Below are positions 49,638 through 59,322 of a DNA stretch of 64,000 bases, piece by piece (the first letter of the stretch is position 1; every line of letters starts with the position of its first letter). The notes beneath the pieces were generated by a model. The model did not search any database. It saw nothing but the letters and a program-made list of their open reading frames with translations, and was not told the origin of the DNA. The position numbers were made by a program, and so were the translations under genes. This DNA comes from SCGC-AAA076-P13 sp963926355 (GTDB lineage: Bacteria > Pseudomonadota > Gammaproteobacteria > Magnimaribacterales > D2472), in contig CAWUWW010000006.1 of assembly GCA_963926355.1 (NCBI GenBank), forward strand, positions 65,635 to 129,634, in the 5' to 3' direction.

Positions 49638-50174
49638 TTGAAATATTGTTCAGACTGCGGAAGCTCAAACATCGAATTTAAAACCCCTCAAGATGACAAC
49701 ATTAAGAGGTACTGCTGCCCTGATTGTAATAATATTTTCTATACCAACCCTAATATGATTGTTGGTGCGCTTTGTATTAGAAATAACAAAATACTTCTAG
49801 CAAAAAGAAATATTCATCCTAGAAAAGGTTTATGGACTCTGCCAGCTGGCTTTATGGAAAATGCTGAAACATTAAAAGTTGGAGCTCTTCGAGAAACTAT
49901 GGAAGAGACTATGTCTGAAGCAAAAGTTATCATGCCTTACTCCATGTTTAGCTTGCCCCATATTAACCAAGTTCATTTATTTTATTTAGCTGATCTACTT
50001 GATGACAATTTCGGTCCTACATCAGAAAGCATGGAAGTGAAGTTATTTAGTGAAGATGAAATACCATGGGATGAACTTGCATTCCCAACAGTTGAAAGAA
50101 CGCTAAAACTTTATCTGGAAGATGTTAAAACAGGCGATTTTATATTCAGGGATGAGGATATTAATCTTTGGTAG
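49638..50174 (+). CDS. Zinc-ribbon Nudix hydrolase
   Basis: A 178-residue protein starting at TTG (49638), with AAGG eight bases upstream. The N-terminal zinc ribbon has two pairs: 'YCSDCGSSNIEF' and 'YCCPDCNNIFYTNP'. The Nudix domain follows with 'GLWTLPAGFMENAETLKVGALRETMEETM'. Zinc-ribbon Nudix proteins include NudC-like NADH pyrophosphatases and ADP-ribose/nucleotide hydrolases; the NudC-specific SQPWPFPxS stretch is absent, so it is not NudC. Substrate not assigned. Its stop abuts the stop of convergent purL. Confidence 0.85.
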   Translation: MKYCSDCGSSNIEFKTPQDDNIKRYCCPDCNNIFYTNPNMIVGALCIRNNKILLAKRNIHPRKGLWTLPAGFMENAETLKVGALRETMEETMSEAKVIMPYSMFSLPHINQVHLFYLADLLDDNFGPTSESMEVKLFSEDEIPWDELAFPTVERTLKLYLEDVKTGDFIFRDEDINLW

Positions 50175-53100
50175 TTAAGAGTTCTCGCTAAATTTTTTAG
50201 CATTCATAAAAATTTGCATCCAAGGGGAATATTCACCCCAATGTTCTGGCTTCCAACTCATTTGAAGTTTTCTAAATACTCTTTCTGGATGAGGCATCAT
50301 AATAGTCACCCTTCCATCAGCTGCTGTTATTCCTGTAGCTCCATCAATAGATCCATTTGGATTCAATGGATAGGCTTCGGTATTAACTCCATTTGAATTA
50401 ACAAAATTTAATGCAATTTGATTGGTATTCATTAATTTTTCTAAATGACCTTCGGTAAATTGAGCATAACCCTCACCATGAGCAGATGCTATTGGCATAG
50501 ACCAATCCTCCATGCCGGAAAGTAACACCGAATCACTTTTTCTAACTTTTACTTGAGCTAATCTTGCTTCAAATTGATCCGAAAGATTTTTTTCAAAAGT
50601 TGGCCAGTATTCAGCACCTGGGATAATATCTTTTAATTTAGAAATCATCTGACATCCGTTGCATACTCCCAAAGTAAAGCTGGACTGGTTATTAAAAAAG
50701 TCTTCAAATTGATCTTTGACTAAATTATTATGAAGAATGGTTTTAGACCAACCTCCTCCTGCACCTAAAACATCACCGTATGAAAAACCTCCGCATGCAG
50801 CCAGTCCATTGAAATCCTTTAAGTTAACTTCGTTATCAAGAAGATCTTGCATATGAACATCAACTGCTTCAAACCCTGCCAAGGTAAATGCAGCAGCCAT
50901 CTCCATTTGACCATTAACACCCTGCTCTCTTAGTATAGCAACTCTTGGCTTGGCCTTGGAAATCTGAAAAGTCTTTAAATTATCTTCTTTAAATGATTCA
51001 TTTGCATATAACCCTGAATAATTATTATCATCCAGTAATGCTAGTTCAGAATCTGCTATAGATTGATTATCTCTCATTGCCTGAATGGCATGAGTTGTCT
51101 CTCTCCAATTTTTCTCTAAAACTACTATCGATTCTTTATATAATTGACTGTCACAATTGCCAATGCTGAATTCTTTAGTAACAGAAATATTTCCAATGAT
51201 ATTCGCAATCGAGCCAGCTGAGGTTATAACCTTGGCAACCTCATCTAAATAAACTTCATTTACCTGAAGTACCAATCCAACTTCCTCTGCAAAGAAATAG
51301 CTATTTAAGTCTTTTACATCAAGATCATTTATTACAATATCCAGACCGACTTTCTTGGTGAAAGCCATCTCTAACAACGAAGTTAATAAGCCTCCATCTG
51401 ATACATCATGCAAGGCTAAAATTTTACCTTCTGATACTAATTCCTGGATAGCGTTAAACATTTGCTTAAAACTATTCATATCATCAACATCGGGAGTTTT
51501 CGAGTAACTTGATTGAGTAACTTCAGAGAAAATAGACCCAGCTAATCTTTTATGGTCATTCAAACTTACATGAATAATTTTTGATGCTATCTCAGTATTT
51601 AGCTCAGGAGTAATTGAGGTTCTAACATCGTTTACCGGAGCCATTGCAGTAATTACTCCAGATAAAGGACTTTTGACAACACGCTCAACCGAATTATCAT
51701 CCCATTTTGTTCTCATGGATAAAGAATCTTTACCAACCGGAATAGATATCTTTAAATCTACACAACATTTAGATAGCGCCTCAACTCCTTCTCTTAGTGC
51801 AATATCTTCAACTGGCTCTCCGGTTGCAGCCATCCAATTTGCTGATACCTGGACTTGGTCTAAGCTTTTGATATAAACGCCTGCCATATTAGTAATAGCT
51901 TCAGCCATTGCCATTCTCATAGAAGCACCAGGATTATTAGTAGCAAGGGTTGGCTTCTCACCAATAGTCAAAACCTCTCCGGAATGGGAGGTGAAAGATC
52001 TCAAGCTCATGGAATAATCAGAAACAGGGACTTGATAAGGTCCTATAAATTGGTCTCTAGCTACCATGCCGCCAACTGTTCTATCCCCTATGGTTATAAG
52101 AAAGGATTTACTAGCGACTGTTGGATGTTGAAGAACCTGCTTAACTGCGTCTGGGAAAGAATATTTTTCTGGATTTGCTTCTGCAACATCTAATGGCATA
52201 TCAGATGTAACTGTAATATCTGTTATAGGAAGGTCTCCAAAAAGCATTGAAAGAGGAACATCAACAGGATATGAATCTGTTTTTGAATCGTAAAGTTTTA
52301 TAGATTTCTCAGAAGTTGTTACACCAACAAATGCGAAGACACATCTCTCTCTTTTACAAATCTTTTCAAATGCATTTTTATTATCTGGATGAATTGCCAT
52401 GACATATCTTTCTTGAGATTCGTTAGACCAAATTTCCATTGGGGACATAGACTTATCAGAGTTAGGGATTTTATCTAACTCAATATAAACACCAAGATTA
52501 GAGTCCGAAGCAAGCTCAGGTATGGCATTTGATAAGCCCCCGGCACCAACATCATGTATGAACTCTATAAAACTATTGTCTTGTGAAGAACAGATATTAA
52601 TAACTTCCTGACATCGTCTTTCCATCTCCGGGTTTTCTCTTTGAACTGATGCAAAATCTAAATTCTCATCACTATCACCCGAAGATACCGATGATGCGGC
52701 ACCGCCTCCAAGCCCTATCAACATTGCTGGCCCACCCAGTACAACCACATGGTAGTCTTCAGTTATTTGAAGTTTAAAATTATTTCTATCTCTAATTTCT
52801 CCAATACCTCCGGCCAACATAATAGGTTTGTGATAGCCAAAAGCTCTATGTTTATTATCAAAGGTTGTTTCGAAAGATCTGAAGTAGCCAAGAGTAGAGG
52901 GTCTACCAAACTCGTTATTAAATGCAGCTGCGCCAATTGGGGCTTGAATCATGATATCTAGTGGAGATGCAATTCGCTCTGGCTTATGTTCATCTCCCTC
53001 CCAACTTCTTTGAAGGGATGGAATTCTTAGACTTGAAACATTAAAGCCTATTAAGCCGATCTTTGGTTTTGCACCTCTTCCTGTTGCGCCTTCATCTCTT

Positions 53101-54026
53101 ATCTCACCGCCCGAGCCAGTTGCGGCTCCTGGATAAGGTGATATGGCCGTAGGATGATTATGGGTCTCTACTTTAATAGTGGAATTAAGCTTATCAGTAA
53201 CAAAACTGTAATGATTATCTTCGTTTAAATTAAGCCTCTCTACCTGCTCACCTTCAGTAATAGCTGCATTATCCTTATAAGCAGAGATAATTCCTTTGGG
53301 TGATTGCTTGCTAGTCTCTTTTATAAGATCAAAAAGGGTGTTGTCCTTAGATTTACCGTCTATAGTCCATTTAGCATTGAATATTTTATGGCGGCAATGC
53401 TCTGAATTAGCCTGAGCAAACATCATCAACTCAGCATCGGTAGGATTTCTTATTGCTTTTGAGTAAAAATTAAATAAATATTCAATTTCCTCATAGCTCA
53501 TTGCAAAACCAAAATCCTTATTAGCAATTTCAAGTGATTGAATGCCACCCTGGAGAATATCTATGACATTTACTGACCTTTGAGGATCAGTGTTAAGAAA
53601 ATCAACGCAGTCTTCAAGATTAGAATAGATAGATTGAGTCATTCGATCATAAAACATAGATAAATCTATATCTGCCGTTTCGATAAAAGGTGAAATATGA
53701 AAGCCGTAAAACTTTTCAACTCTATCAATATCTTTTACGCCTACATTTTTAATAATATCTTCTGTCTTTGAAGACCATGGTGAAATAGTTCCAGATCTTG
53801 GTCCAACAATGAATGAAAATGATTGAATTGAATCATCTGCATTTAAGATATTTTTAAGTTCTTCTAAATGCAATTCCTTGGTATGAGATGCAAGAATATA
53901 AATCTCACTAGATGCTATGTTAGCTTTCTGATTATTTAATTTGTTAAAGTCGAGATTAAGTTGCCCAAGCTTGGAGTCTGAAAAACTTTTCTTGCCCTGC
54001 AATATAAAGGTATTAGTCTTTGACAC
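50175..54026 (-). CDS. purL: Phosphoribosylformylglycinamidine synthase PurL
   Basis: A 1283-residue large-type FGAM synthase, the fourth step of purine synthesis (FGAR + glutamine + ATP to FGAM). Order: N-terminal PurS-like domain, linker, two AIR-synthase-like halves ('ANSEHCRHKIFNAKWTIDG', 'VETHNHPTAISPYPGAATGSGGEIRDEGATG', 'GGGAASS', 'LHDVSDGGLLTSLLEM') and a C-terminal glutamine amidotransferase with the nucleophile in 'FTLGVCNGCQMIS' and 'MPHPERVFR'. All active-site segments are present. Length is close to E. coli PurL (1295). It stands alone; a 62-base gap separates it from the plus-strand transglycosylase. Confidence 0.97.
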   Translation of the reverse strand: MSKTNTFILQGKKSFSDSKLGQLNLDFNKLNNQKANIASSEIYILASHTKELHLEELKNILNADDSIQSFSFIVGPRSGTISPWSSKTEDIIKNVGVKDIDRVEKFYGFHISPFIETADIDLSMFYDRMTQSIYSNLEDCVDFLNTDPQRSVNVIDILQGGIQSLEIANKDFGFAMSYEEIEYLFNFYSKAIRNPTDAELMMFAQANSEHCRHKIFNAKWTIDGKSKDNTLFDLIKETSKQSPKGIISAYKDNAAITEGEQVERLNLNEDNHYSFVTDKLNSTIKVETHNHPTAISPYPGAATGSGGEIRDEGATGRGAKPKIGLIGFNVSSLRIPSLQRSWEGDEHKPERIASPLDIMIQAPIGAAAFNNEFGRPSTLGYFRSFETTFDNKHRAFGYHKPIMLAGGIGEIRDRNNFKLQITEDYHVVVLGGPAMLIGLGGGAASSVSSGDSDENLDFASVQRENPEMERRCQEVINICSSQDNSFIEFIHDVGAGGLSNAIPELASDSNLGVYIELDKIPNSDKSMSPMEIWSNESQERYVMAIHPDNKNAFEKICKRERCVFAFVGVTTSEKSIKLYDSKTDSYPVDVPLSMLFGDLPITDITVTSDMPLDVAEANPEKYSFPDAVKQVLQHPTVASKSFLITIGDRTVGGMVARDQFIGPYQVPVSDYSMSLRSFTSHSGEVLTIGEKPTLATNNPGASMRMAMAEAITNMAGVYIKSLDQVQVSANWMAATGEPVEDIALREGVEALSKCCVDLKISIPVGKDSLSMRTKWDDNSVERVVKSPLSGVITAMAPVNDVRTSITPELNTEIASKIIHVSLNDHKRLAGSIFSEVTQSSYSKTPDVDDMNSFKQMFNAIQELVSEGKILALHDVSDGGLLTSLLEMAFTKKVGLDIVINDLDVKDLNSYFFAEEVGLVLQVNEVYLDEVAKVITSAGSIANIIGNISVTKEFSIGNCDSQLYKESIVVLEKNWRETTHAIQAMRDNQSIADSELALLDDNNYSGLYANESFKEDNLKTFQISKAKPRVAILREQGVNGQMEMAAAFTLAGFEAVDVHMQDLLDNEVNLKDFNGLAACGGFSYGDVLGAGGGWSKTILHNNLVKDQFEDFFNNQSSFTLGVCNGCQMISKLKDIIPGAEYWPTFEKNLSDQFEARLAQVKVRKSDSVLLSGMEDWSMPIASAHGEGYAQFTEGHLEKLMNTNQIALNFVNSNGVNTEAYPLNPNGSIDGATGITAADGRVTIMMPHPERVFRKLQMSWKPEHWGEYSPWMQIFMNAKKFSENS

Positions 54027-54088
54027 TTCTCTCGGTCTGAAATATTGTATAGGGCAATTATAAAGTCTTTTGTAAAAAATAATTAAAA

Positions 54089-54814
54089 ATGGACAATATC
54101 TTTAAAGTTTTTTTTAGCATCTCAACAATATTTTTATTGAGTGCCTGTGATTTTCTTGGCTTTGAAAAAAGGCAAGCTGAAGTATGTAAAAATCTACTAA
54201 ATGAAGCTCATATAAATTCTCCATTAAACGATTTTGATCACAATAAATTTTCAGATCTTTTGGATACCCGTTATTCACTTTACAAAGAAATGTTCGAAGA
54301 AGCCTCTGAAGAAACTTCCATAGATACCGATTTATTAGCAGCTATATCTTTTCAAGAATCTCAATGGGATCCAAAGGCAATATCCAGTATGGGTGTTAGA
54401 GGAATGATGATGGTTACCCTGGAAACTGCAGCGATAGTTGGTGTAGAAAAGCGATTAAATCCAGAGCAGAATATTAAAGGTGGTGCCAAGTACTTAGCGA
54501 TACTATTAGATAAAAATATATACGGAAAAACATCCGGAGATCAGTTATCTATATCGCTAGCTAGTTATAATTTAGGGCCGACTAATATTATTAATATTGC
54601 CAATACTATTGATAAAGAACCTTCAGAAATAACCTGGTTTGATGTAGAGGCTAAACTAGATAATATTAATGGTGCAGATGTAAATCTTAGGGATGTAGAC
54701 AATTATTCCAGGGGTCAGCAAGCCATTGATTACGTCTATAGAATCAAAAATTACTACGACTTAATGGCAGCATATTCATGCACAGATATTAAAGATCAAG
54801 TAACCTTCTTTTAA
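54089..54814 (+). CDS. MltF-like lytic transglycosylase lipoprotein
   Basis: A 241-residue lipoprotein (lipobox LLSAC, Cys20). The catalytic domain resembles the C-terminal half of MltF: 'IDTDLLAAISFQESQWDPKAISSMGVRGMMMVT' with Glu90 as the acid/base, 'NIKGGAKYLAILL' and 'SLASYNLGPTNI'. The N-terminal solute-binding domain of true MltF is missing, so it is a stand-alone lytic enzyme. The usual G-L-M-Q is G-M-M-M here, so the Gln is replaced. Its end overlaps the convergent uvrB gene by 26 bases with no terminator between. Confidence 0.85.
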   Translation: MDNIFKVFFSISTIFLLSACDFLGFEKRQAEVCKNLLNEAHINSPLNDFDHNKFSDLLDTRYSLYKEMFEEASEETSIDTDLLAAISFQESQWDPKAISSMGVRGMMMVTLETAAIVGVEKRLNPEQNIKGGAKYLAILLDKNIYGKTSGDQLSISLASYNLGPTNIINIANTIDKEPSEITWFDVEAKLDNINGADVNLRDVDNYSRGQQAIDYVYRIKNYYDLMAAYSCTDIKDQVTFF

Positions 54815-56798
54815 GAAACTTTATCTTATCTCGGCATTGGGCAGCTTTCTCAAACTCCATTTCTTTTGCATAAATATACATCTGATCTTCTATCTTTTTA
54901 AGAGTCTCATCTAGGTTTTTAATTGAGTCATCTTTGATTTTAAAAGGTAGTGATTTTTCAATATCTTCTCTCTTAGCTTTGTCTTTTCCTTTGATCAATC
55001 TTGCCCCTTCCATAATATTTTTTATTTTGGTGGTTATTGATTTTGGGGTGATATTATTTTTTTCGTTGTACTTTTCTTGAATAGCTCTTCTTCTATCTGT
55101 TTCAGCAATTGCTCGCTCCATGGAGCCAGTTATTTTATCTGCATATAAAATTGCCTTGCCGTTTAAATTTCTAGCTGCCCTTCCTATGGTCTGAATCATG
55201 GTTGTTTCTGATCTTAAAAAACCTTCTTTATCTGCATCTAAAATTGCAACTAAGCTAACCTCTGGAATGTCCAATCCTTCTCGTAGTAAATTAATCCCAA
55301 CAAGCACATCAAATACTCCCAATCTTAGATCACGGATAATTTCTACACGCTCAACCGTATCGGTGTCTGAATGCATGTATCTGGCCTTAATACCGTTTTC
55401 AAATAAATAATCAGTAAGATCCTCAGCCATTCTTTTGGTTAAGGTTGTAATAAGCACTCTTTCCTTTATTGCAATTCTTTCATTGCACTCGCCTATTACA
55501 TCATCTATTTGATTGCTTGCTGGTCGTATTTCTACATCGGGGTCAGTCAGGCCTGTTGGTCTAATCAATAACTCTACAATATTGTCCTGATGCTCTTTTT
55601 CGTACCTGCTAGGCGTAGCCGAGACATAAACCCTTTGAGGTGCTACTAACTCCCATTCTTCGAACTTTAATGGCCTATTATCCATAGCTGAAGGTAGCCT
55701 AAAGCCATATTCTACAAGGGTTTCCTTTCTTGAGCGGTCTCCTTTGTACATAGCCCCTATTTGAGGTATTGAGACATGAGATTCATCTATAAATACGATG
55801 GCATCTTTGGGAATATAATCAAATAAGCAAGGCGGAGATTGGCCGGGATTCCTTCCTGATAAATACCTAGAATAATTCTCAACACCCTGACAGTAACCAA
55901 GCTCTCTCATCATTTCTATATCGTAGTTAGTTCTTTCCTCTAATCTTTGAGCTTCAACTAACTTATCAATAGATCTTAAAAATTCTAGTCTCTCTTTAAG
56001 CTCTTCTTTAATACTGTCGATACAATTTAAAACTGTTTCCTTGGGAGTAACGTAATGGGTCTTAGGAAAAATGGTTGCTCTTGGAACCTCATTAATAACA
56101 GCTCCGGTTATAGGATCAAACCAGGATAGTTTTTCAATCTCATCTCCGAATAACTCTATTCGCAAAGCCTGGCTATCTGAGTCAGCCGGATAGATATCAA
56201 TAGTATCGCCACGAACTCTAAAGGTAGCTCTTCTAAAATCCATATCGTTACGTGTGTACTGCAGGGCGGAAAGACGTCTCAAGAAATCTCTTTGATTAAT
56301 GACATCTCCTCTATCTACATGAACCACCATCTTTAAATAGGATTCAGGAGCTCCTAGGCCATAGATTGAAGATACCGTTGCTATAACTATAGTATCCTTT
56401 CTCTCTAGAAGCGCCTTAGTTGCAGAGAGCCTCATCTGCTCTATGTGCTCGTTTATAGAAGCATCTTTTGCAATATAAGTATCAGAAGTAGGTACGTAAG
56501 CCTCTGGCTGATAGTAGTCGTAATAAGATACAAAGTACTCTACGGAGTTCTCTGGAAAGAAATCCTTAAACTCACCGTAAAGTTGAGCAGCTAACGTTTT
56601 ATTGTGCGCCATGATAATTGCGGGCCTTTGAGTTTCCTCAATAACCTTAGCCATAGTGAAGGTTTTACCAGACCCGGTGACACCTAGAAGTGTCTGGTGA
56701 AGCAATCCATCCTCCAAACCAGCCACTAAACTTTTGATAGCTTCTGGCTGAGCTCCTGCTGGTTCGAAATTAGATACAACCTTTAGTGATTTTGTCAT
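54789..56798 (-). CDS. uvrB: UvrABC system protein B
   Basis: A 669-residue UvrB helicase-like damage-verification protein: Walker A 'LLGVTGSGKTF' (about 37-47), beta-hairpin region 'YYDYYQPEAYVPTSDTYIAKDAS', 'FIDESHVSIPQI', C-terminal helicase motifs ('LREGLDIPEVSLVAILDADKEGFLR', 'QTIGRAARN') and the C-terminal UVR domain for UvrC contact. Length matches E. coli UvrB (673). No good LexA box is present upstream, unlike umuDC, so SOS control is not supported. The promoter region also carries the divergent tRNA-Asn -35/-10. Confidence 0.97.
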   Translation of the reverse strand: MTKSLKVVSNFEPAGAQPEAIKSLVAGLEDGLLHQTLLGVTGSGKTFTMAKVIEETQRPAIIMAHNKTLAAQLYGEFKDFFPENSVEYFVSYYDYYQPEAYVPTSDTYIAKDASINEHIEQMRLSATKALLERKDTIVIATVSSIYGLGAPESYLKMVVHVDRGDVINQRDFLRRLSALQYTRNDMDFRRATFRVRGDTIDIYPADSDSQALRIELFGDEIEKLSWFDPITGAVINEVPRATIFPKTHYVTPKETVLNCIDSIKEELKERLEFLRSIDKLVEAQRLEERTNYDIEMMRELGYCQGVENYSRYLSGRNPGQSPPCLFDYIPKDAIVFIDESHVSIPQIGAMYKGDRSRKETLVEYGFRLPSAMDNRPLKFEEWELVAPQRVYVSATPSRYEKEHQDNIVELLIRPTGLTDPDVEIRPASNQIDDVIGECNERIAIKERVLITTLTKRMAEDLTDYLFENGIKARYMHSDTDTVERVEIIRDLRLGVFDVLVGINLLREGLDIPEVSLVAILDADKEGFLRSETTMIQTIGRAARNLNGKAILYADKITGSMERAIAETDRRRAIQEKYNEKNNITPKSITTKIKNIMEGARLIKGKDKAKREDIEKSLPFKIKDDSIKNLDETLKKIEDQMYIYAKEMEFEKAAQCRDKIKFLKRRLLDL

Positions 56799-56827
56799 TT
56801 ACTTCTGTGTTAAAAATTACTTATAAT
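56799..56827 (+). promoter_or_regulatory. Candidate tRNA-Asn promoter
   Basis: TTACTT (56799-56804), a 17-base spacer and TATAAT (56822-56827) lie just before the tRNA start at 56840. A GC-rich stretch (CACGTCCGCG) follows the -10, similar to a stringent discriminator. The region begins immediately after the uvrB start codon on the other strand. Confidence 0.5.
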
Positions 56828-56839
56828 GCACGTCCGCGT

Positions 56840-56914
56840 TCCCGAATAGCTCAGCGGTAGAGCAGTTGACTGTTAATCAATTGGTCGTTGGTTCGATCCC
56901 AACTTCGGGAGCCA
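56840..56914 (+). tRNA. tRNA-Asn (anticodon GTT)
   Basis: Full cloverleaf: acceptor TCCCGAA with TTCGGGA, D-arm AGCTCAGCGGTAGAGC, anticodon stem GTTGA/TCAAT with loop CTGTTAA (anticodon GTT), T-arm GTTGG TTCGATC CCAAC, discriminator G and encoded CCA. A partial copy of its anticodon-arm region is found at 57653-57681. Confidence 0.96.
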
Positions 56915-56993
56915 TTTCATTGTAATTAAAGATTATTATTTTTAATACAGTGAATTCAAATTTTAATAAGTTTATATTTAATTAAATAGTTTT

Positions 56994-57638
56994 ATGCCTT
57001 TGCAATATACTTTAGGTATGAGTTTTTATAATAAATATGTACTGCCTAAATTCTTAAACTGCACTTGTAGCTCTAAGCCAATTAATTATCAAAGAAAGAA
57101 AGTGGTTCCTTTAGCTAAAGGTATAGTGCTAGATGTTGGAATTGGTTCAGGTCTTAATATTCCATTTTATGATATGACAAAAATTGATAAGGTTATTGGT
57201 CTTGACCCTTCAGTAGAACTAAACAACCTTGCAAAAGATGTTGCTAGAGAACATCAGGTTGATGTTGAATTTATTCTATGCGGTGCTGAAAACATACCTC
57301 TGCCTGACAATCATGTGGATACTGTTTTGGTTACTTACACCATGTGTACTATTCCAGAAGTTATGGATGCAAATAAAGAAATGCTCAGAGTATTAAAGCC
57401 TGATGGAAGATTGATCTTTTGTGAGCATGGCTTAGCTCCAGATCCCAGGGTTGCTAAATGGCAAAAAAGAATTGATCCAATTTGGGGAAAGATTGCCGGT
57501 GGCTGCCATCTGAATAGAAATATCCCAGAACTCATTACCTCTGCAGGTTTTATTATAGAAAATATGGAGCAAATGTACTTACCAAGTACTCCTAGCTTTG
57601 CAGGCTACAACTACTGGGGAACTGCACGTATTAATTGA
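56994..57638 (+). CDS. Class I SAM-dependent methyltransferase (METTL7/UbiE-like)
   Basis: A 214-residue methyltransferase: 'GIVLDVGIGSGLNIPFYD' (SAM motif I), 'VIGLDPSVEL' (acidic end of strand 2), 'CGAENIPLPDNHVDTVLVTYTMCTIPEV' and 'MLRVLKPDGRLIFCEHGLAPD'. 'IWGKIAGGCHLNRNIPELI' resembles the METTL7 branch, which methylates thiols or lipids in other organisms. An internal start at 57018 (MSFYNKYVLP) is possible. It lies alone between the tRNA-Asn gene and a degenerate tRNA-Asn copy, so this segment may have moved as a unit. Substrate unknown. Confidence 0.82.
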   Translation: MPLQYTLGMSFYNKYVLPKFLNCTCSSKPINYQRKKVVPLAKGIVLDVGIGSGLNIPFYDMTKIDKVIGLDPSVELNNLAKDVAREHQVDVEFILCGAENIPLPDNHVDTVLVTYTMCTIPEVMDANKEMLRVLKPDGRLIFCEHGLAPDPRVAKWQKRIDPIWGKIAGGCHLNRNIPELITSAGFIIENMEQMYLPSTPSFAGYNYWGTARIN

Positions 57639-57652
57639 GCATACATATAATG

Positions 57653-57681
57653 GCAGTTGACTGTTAATCAATTAGTTATTG
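57653..57681 (+). pseudogene. Degenerate tRNA-Asn fragment
   Basis: GCAGTTGACTGTTAATCAATT repeats the anticodon arm of the intact tRNA-Asn exactly (56862-56882), and the next 8 bases match at five positions (AGTTATTG against GGTCGTTG). A TATAAT box (57646-57651) stands just before it, as in the functional gene, but the acceptor and D-arm halves are missing. It overlaps the last codons of the ArsC-like gene. It cannot fold as a tRNA, so it is a relic of duplication or of site-specific insertion. Confidence 0.7.
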
Positions 57682-58095
57682 TACATTCATGATCATAAAC
57701 TTCTTGATCAATTTATAAATATTTTCTCTAGTATTCATGAAAGAATTTTTTAGCTGTATATCTGAAAAGTTTTCATTTGCAGGATCTTCATTCATCCAAT
57801 GCAAACTGTTTGCACTATCAGGTAATACTGGACATACCTCTTCGGCACACAAAGTAATTGCATAATCTAAATTTAGTAAAAAATCATCATCCAGATCATC
57901 TGTAGATTTGGAATGGTGACTTGAAAGATCTATACCAATATCTTCCATCGTTGAAATAGCATAAGGGTGGACTTTTCCTGATGGAATAGATCCGGCACTC
58001 TGAATGTTGTGATTGCTTCCCAGCATTGCTTTGGCAAGACCTTCGGCAATCTGACTTCTAGCTGAGTTAGCAACGCATAAAAAAAGTATATTCAT
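57676..58095 (-). CDS. ArsC-type/low-molecular-weight phosphatase
   Basis: A 139-residue protein with the phosphatase loop 'FLCVANSARSQIAEG' (Cys7 to Arg13, CX5R). 'ITLCAEEVCPVLP' matches the thioredoxin-coupled arsenate reductase family, whose redox cysteines sit there. It may reduce arsenate or dephosphorylate a protein tyrosine; no arsB, arsR or acr3 gene is nearby, so the arsenate role rests on family only. The stop codon (57676-57678) lies inside the tRNA-Asn relic, so its 3' end may have been altered by that event. Confidence 0.8.
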   Translation of the reverse strand: MNILFLCVANSARSQIAEGLAKAMLGSNHNIQSAGSIPSGKVHPYAISTMEDIGIDLSSHHSKSTDDLDDDFLLNLDYAITLCAEEVCPVLPDSANSLHWMNEDPANENFSDIQLKNSFMNTRENIYKLIKKFMIMNVQ

Positions 58096-58159
58096 AATAT
58101 CTTAATTGAGGATTATCTTAATAAAGAGTATCTTATAAGTAACTGGGGTAATCAATATT

Positions 58160-59278
58160 GTGAAGCAACAATTTGCTATTAAATCCATGCTCAGAGGTCT
58201 GAATGGTAAGTTAGGGGAAGAGGGTTATATCGAACCTCTTGAAATTCTTATCAACTCATTAAATAAACATAATACATTTAATCAATTTGGAAAAATTGCT
58301 TTTAATCACCAGTTAAAAAATAGGCTTAAGGTAAGAAGAGATTTATACCAACTCCACTTAAATAATAATTTCCCTGAGCCATCAGACCCCGTCTTTGTAA
58401 TTGGTCTTCCTAGATCAGGCACAACTTTCTTATTTAATCTTTTATCGCTTGATGCGGCTCATAGATCCCCTCTCTACTGGGAGATAATGAACCCTCTTCC
58501 TATTACCAAGAGTGTAAAAGAGGAGGATAAAAGAAAAAGAAAGATCAACAGAGAGTTGAAGTTAGCAAAGACCTTAATTCCTAAATTAAGAGCTATGCAC
58601 AACATAAGAGCTGATACTCCTGAGGAATGTGAACAGATAGCCACAATGAATATTAGAAGCTTTGTATACATGTGCATGGCCGATGTGCCTGAATATATAG
58701 ACTATTTAAAATACTGCTCTTTTGATTCAGTATTTATGTGGCATAAAAGATTCTTTCAGGCCCTTGAGATAAATGGAAAACCCAAGAGATGGCTATTAAA
58801 AGATCCAAGTCATATTGGGCATATCCCTGAAATTTTAAGAACTTATCCCAATGCAAAGTTTATTCACATCCATCGAGATCCAGTGGAGTCTGTTGGTTCT
58901 TTTTGTAGCCTAATAAAAAATGTTAGATCCGCTTTTTCAAAAAAAATTAATACTGTTGATATTGGAAAAACCGTCATAGATTTTTGGAATCATAGTCTTA
59001 ACAAAGGAATGGAAGACAGGAAAAAGCTATCCTCAAATCAAATTATTGATATCAACTATCATGACTTTATTAAAAGCCCGTTAATTCAAATTAAAAATAT
59101 TTATCTTCAATTAGGTTTTGACATGAATATTGAAACTGAGAATAGTATTGAAGACTATCTTTCTCAAGACCAGGGCAATTCTAAGCCCTCACATCAATAC
59201 TCACTAACCGAATTCGGTTTAAATGAAACAATCATAAAAGAACAATTTAAAGACTACATGCTTAACTATGATTTTTAA
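58160..59278 (+). CDS. Sulfotransferase family protein
   Basis: A 372-residue protein beginning at GTG. 'PVFVIGLPRSGTTFLFNLLS' is the 5'-phosphosulfate loop for PAPS, and 'NAKFIHIHRDPVESVGSFCSL' the 3'-phosphate motif (Arg and Ser). 'RWLLKDPSHIGHI' carries the catalytic histidine region. It belongs to the cytosolic Sulfotransferase_3-like group often found in marine bacteria and acting on sterols, glycans or lipids. The acceptor is not known. It is divergent from the ArsC-like gene; 44 bases lie before the cyclophilin gene. Confidence 0.85.
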   Translation: MKQQFAIKSMLRGLNGKLGEEGYIEPLEILINSLNKHNTFNQFGKIAFNHQLKNRLKVRRDLYQLHLNNNFPEPSDPVFVIGLPRSGTTFLFNLLSLDAAHRSPLYWEIMNPLPITKSVKEEDKRKRKINRELKLAKTLIPKLRAMHNIRADTPEECEQIATMNIRSFVYMCMADVPEYIDYLKYCSFDSVFMWHKRFFQALEINGKPKRWLLKDPSHIGHIPEILRTYPNAKFIHIHRDPVESVGSFCSLIKNVRSAFSKKINTVDIGKTVIDFWNHSLNKGMEDRKKLSSNQIIDINYHDFIKSPLIQIKNIYLQLGFDMNIETENSIEDYLSQDQGNSKPSHQYSLTEFGLNETIIKEQFKDYMLNYDF

Positions 59279-59322
59279 TATGATAAAATCACTTTTTTTA
59301 AATTTAAAGCTAAATCTGTAAA

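Noticed and set aside
56805..56820. CTGTGTTAAAAATTAC before uvrB as a LexA box
   Set aside because: Only the left half-site (CTGT) is present; the right half should be ACAG. The umuDC box in the same window shows what a true site looks like here.
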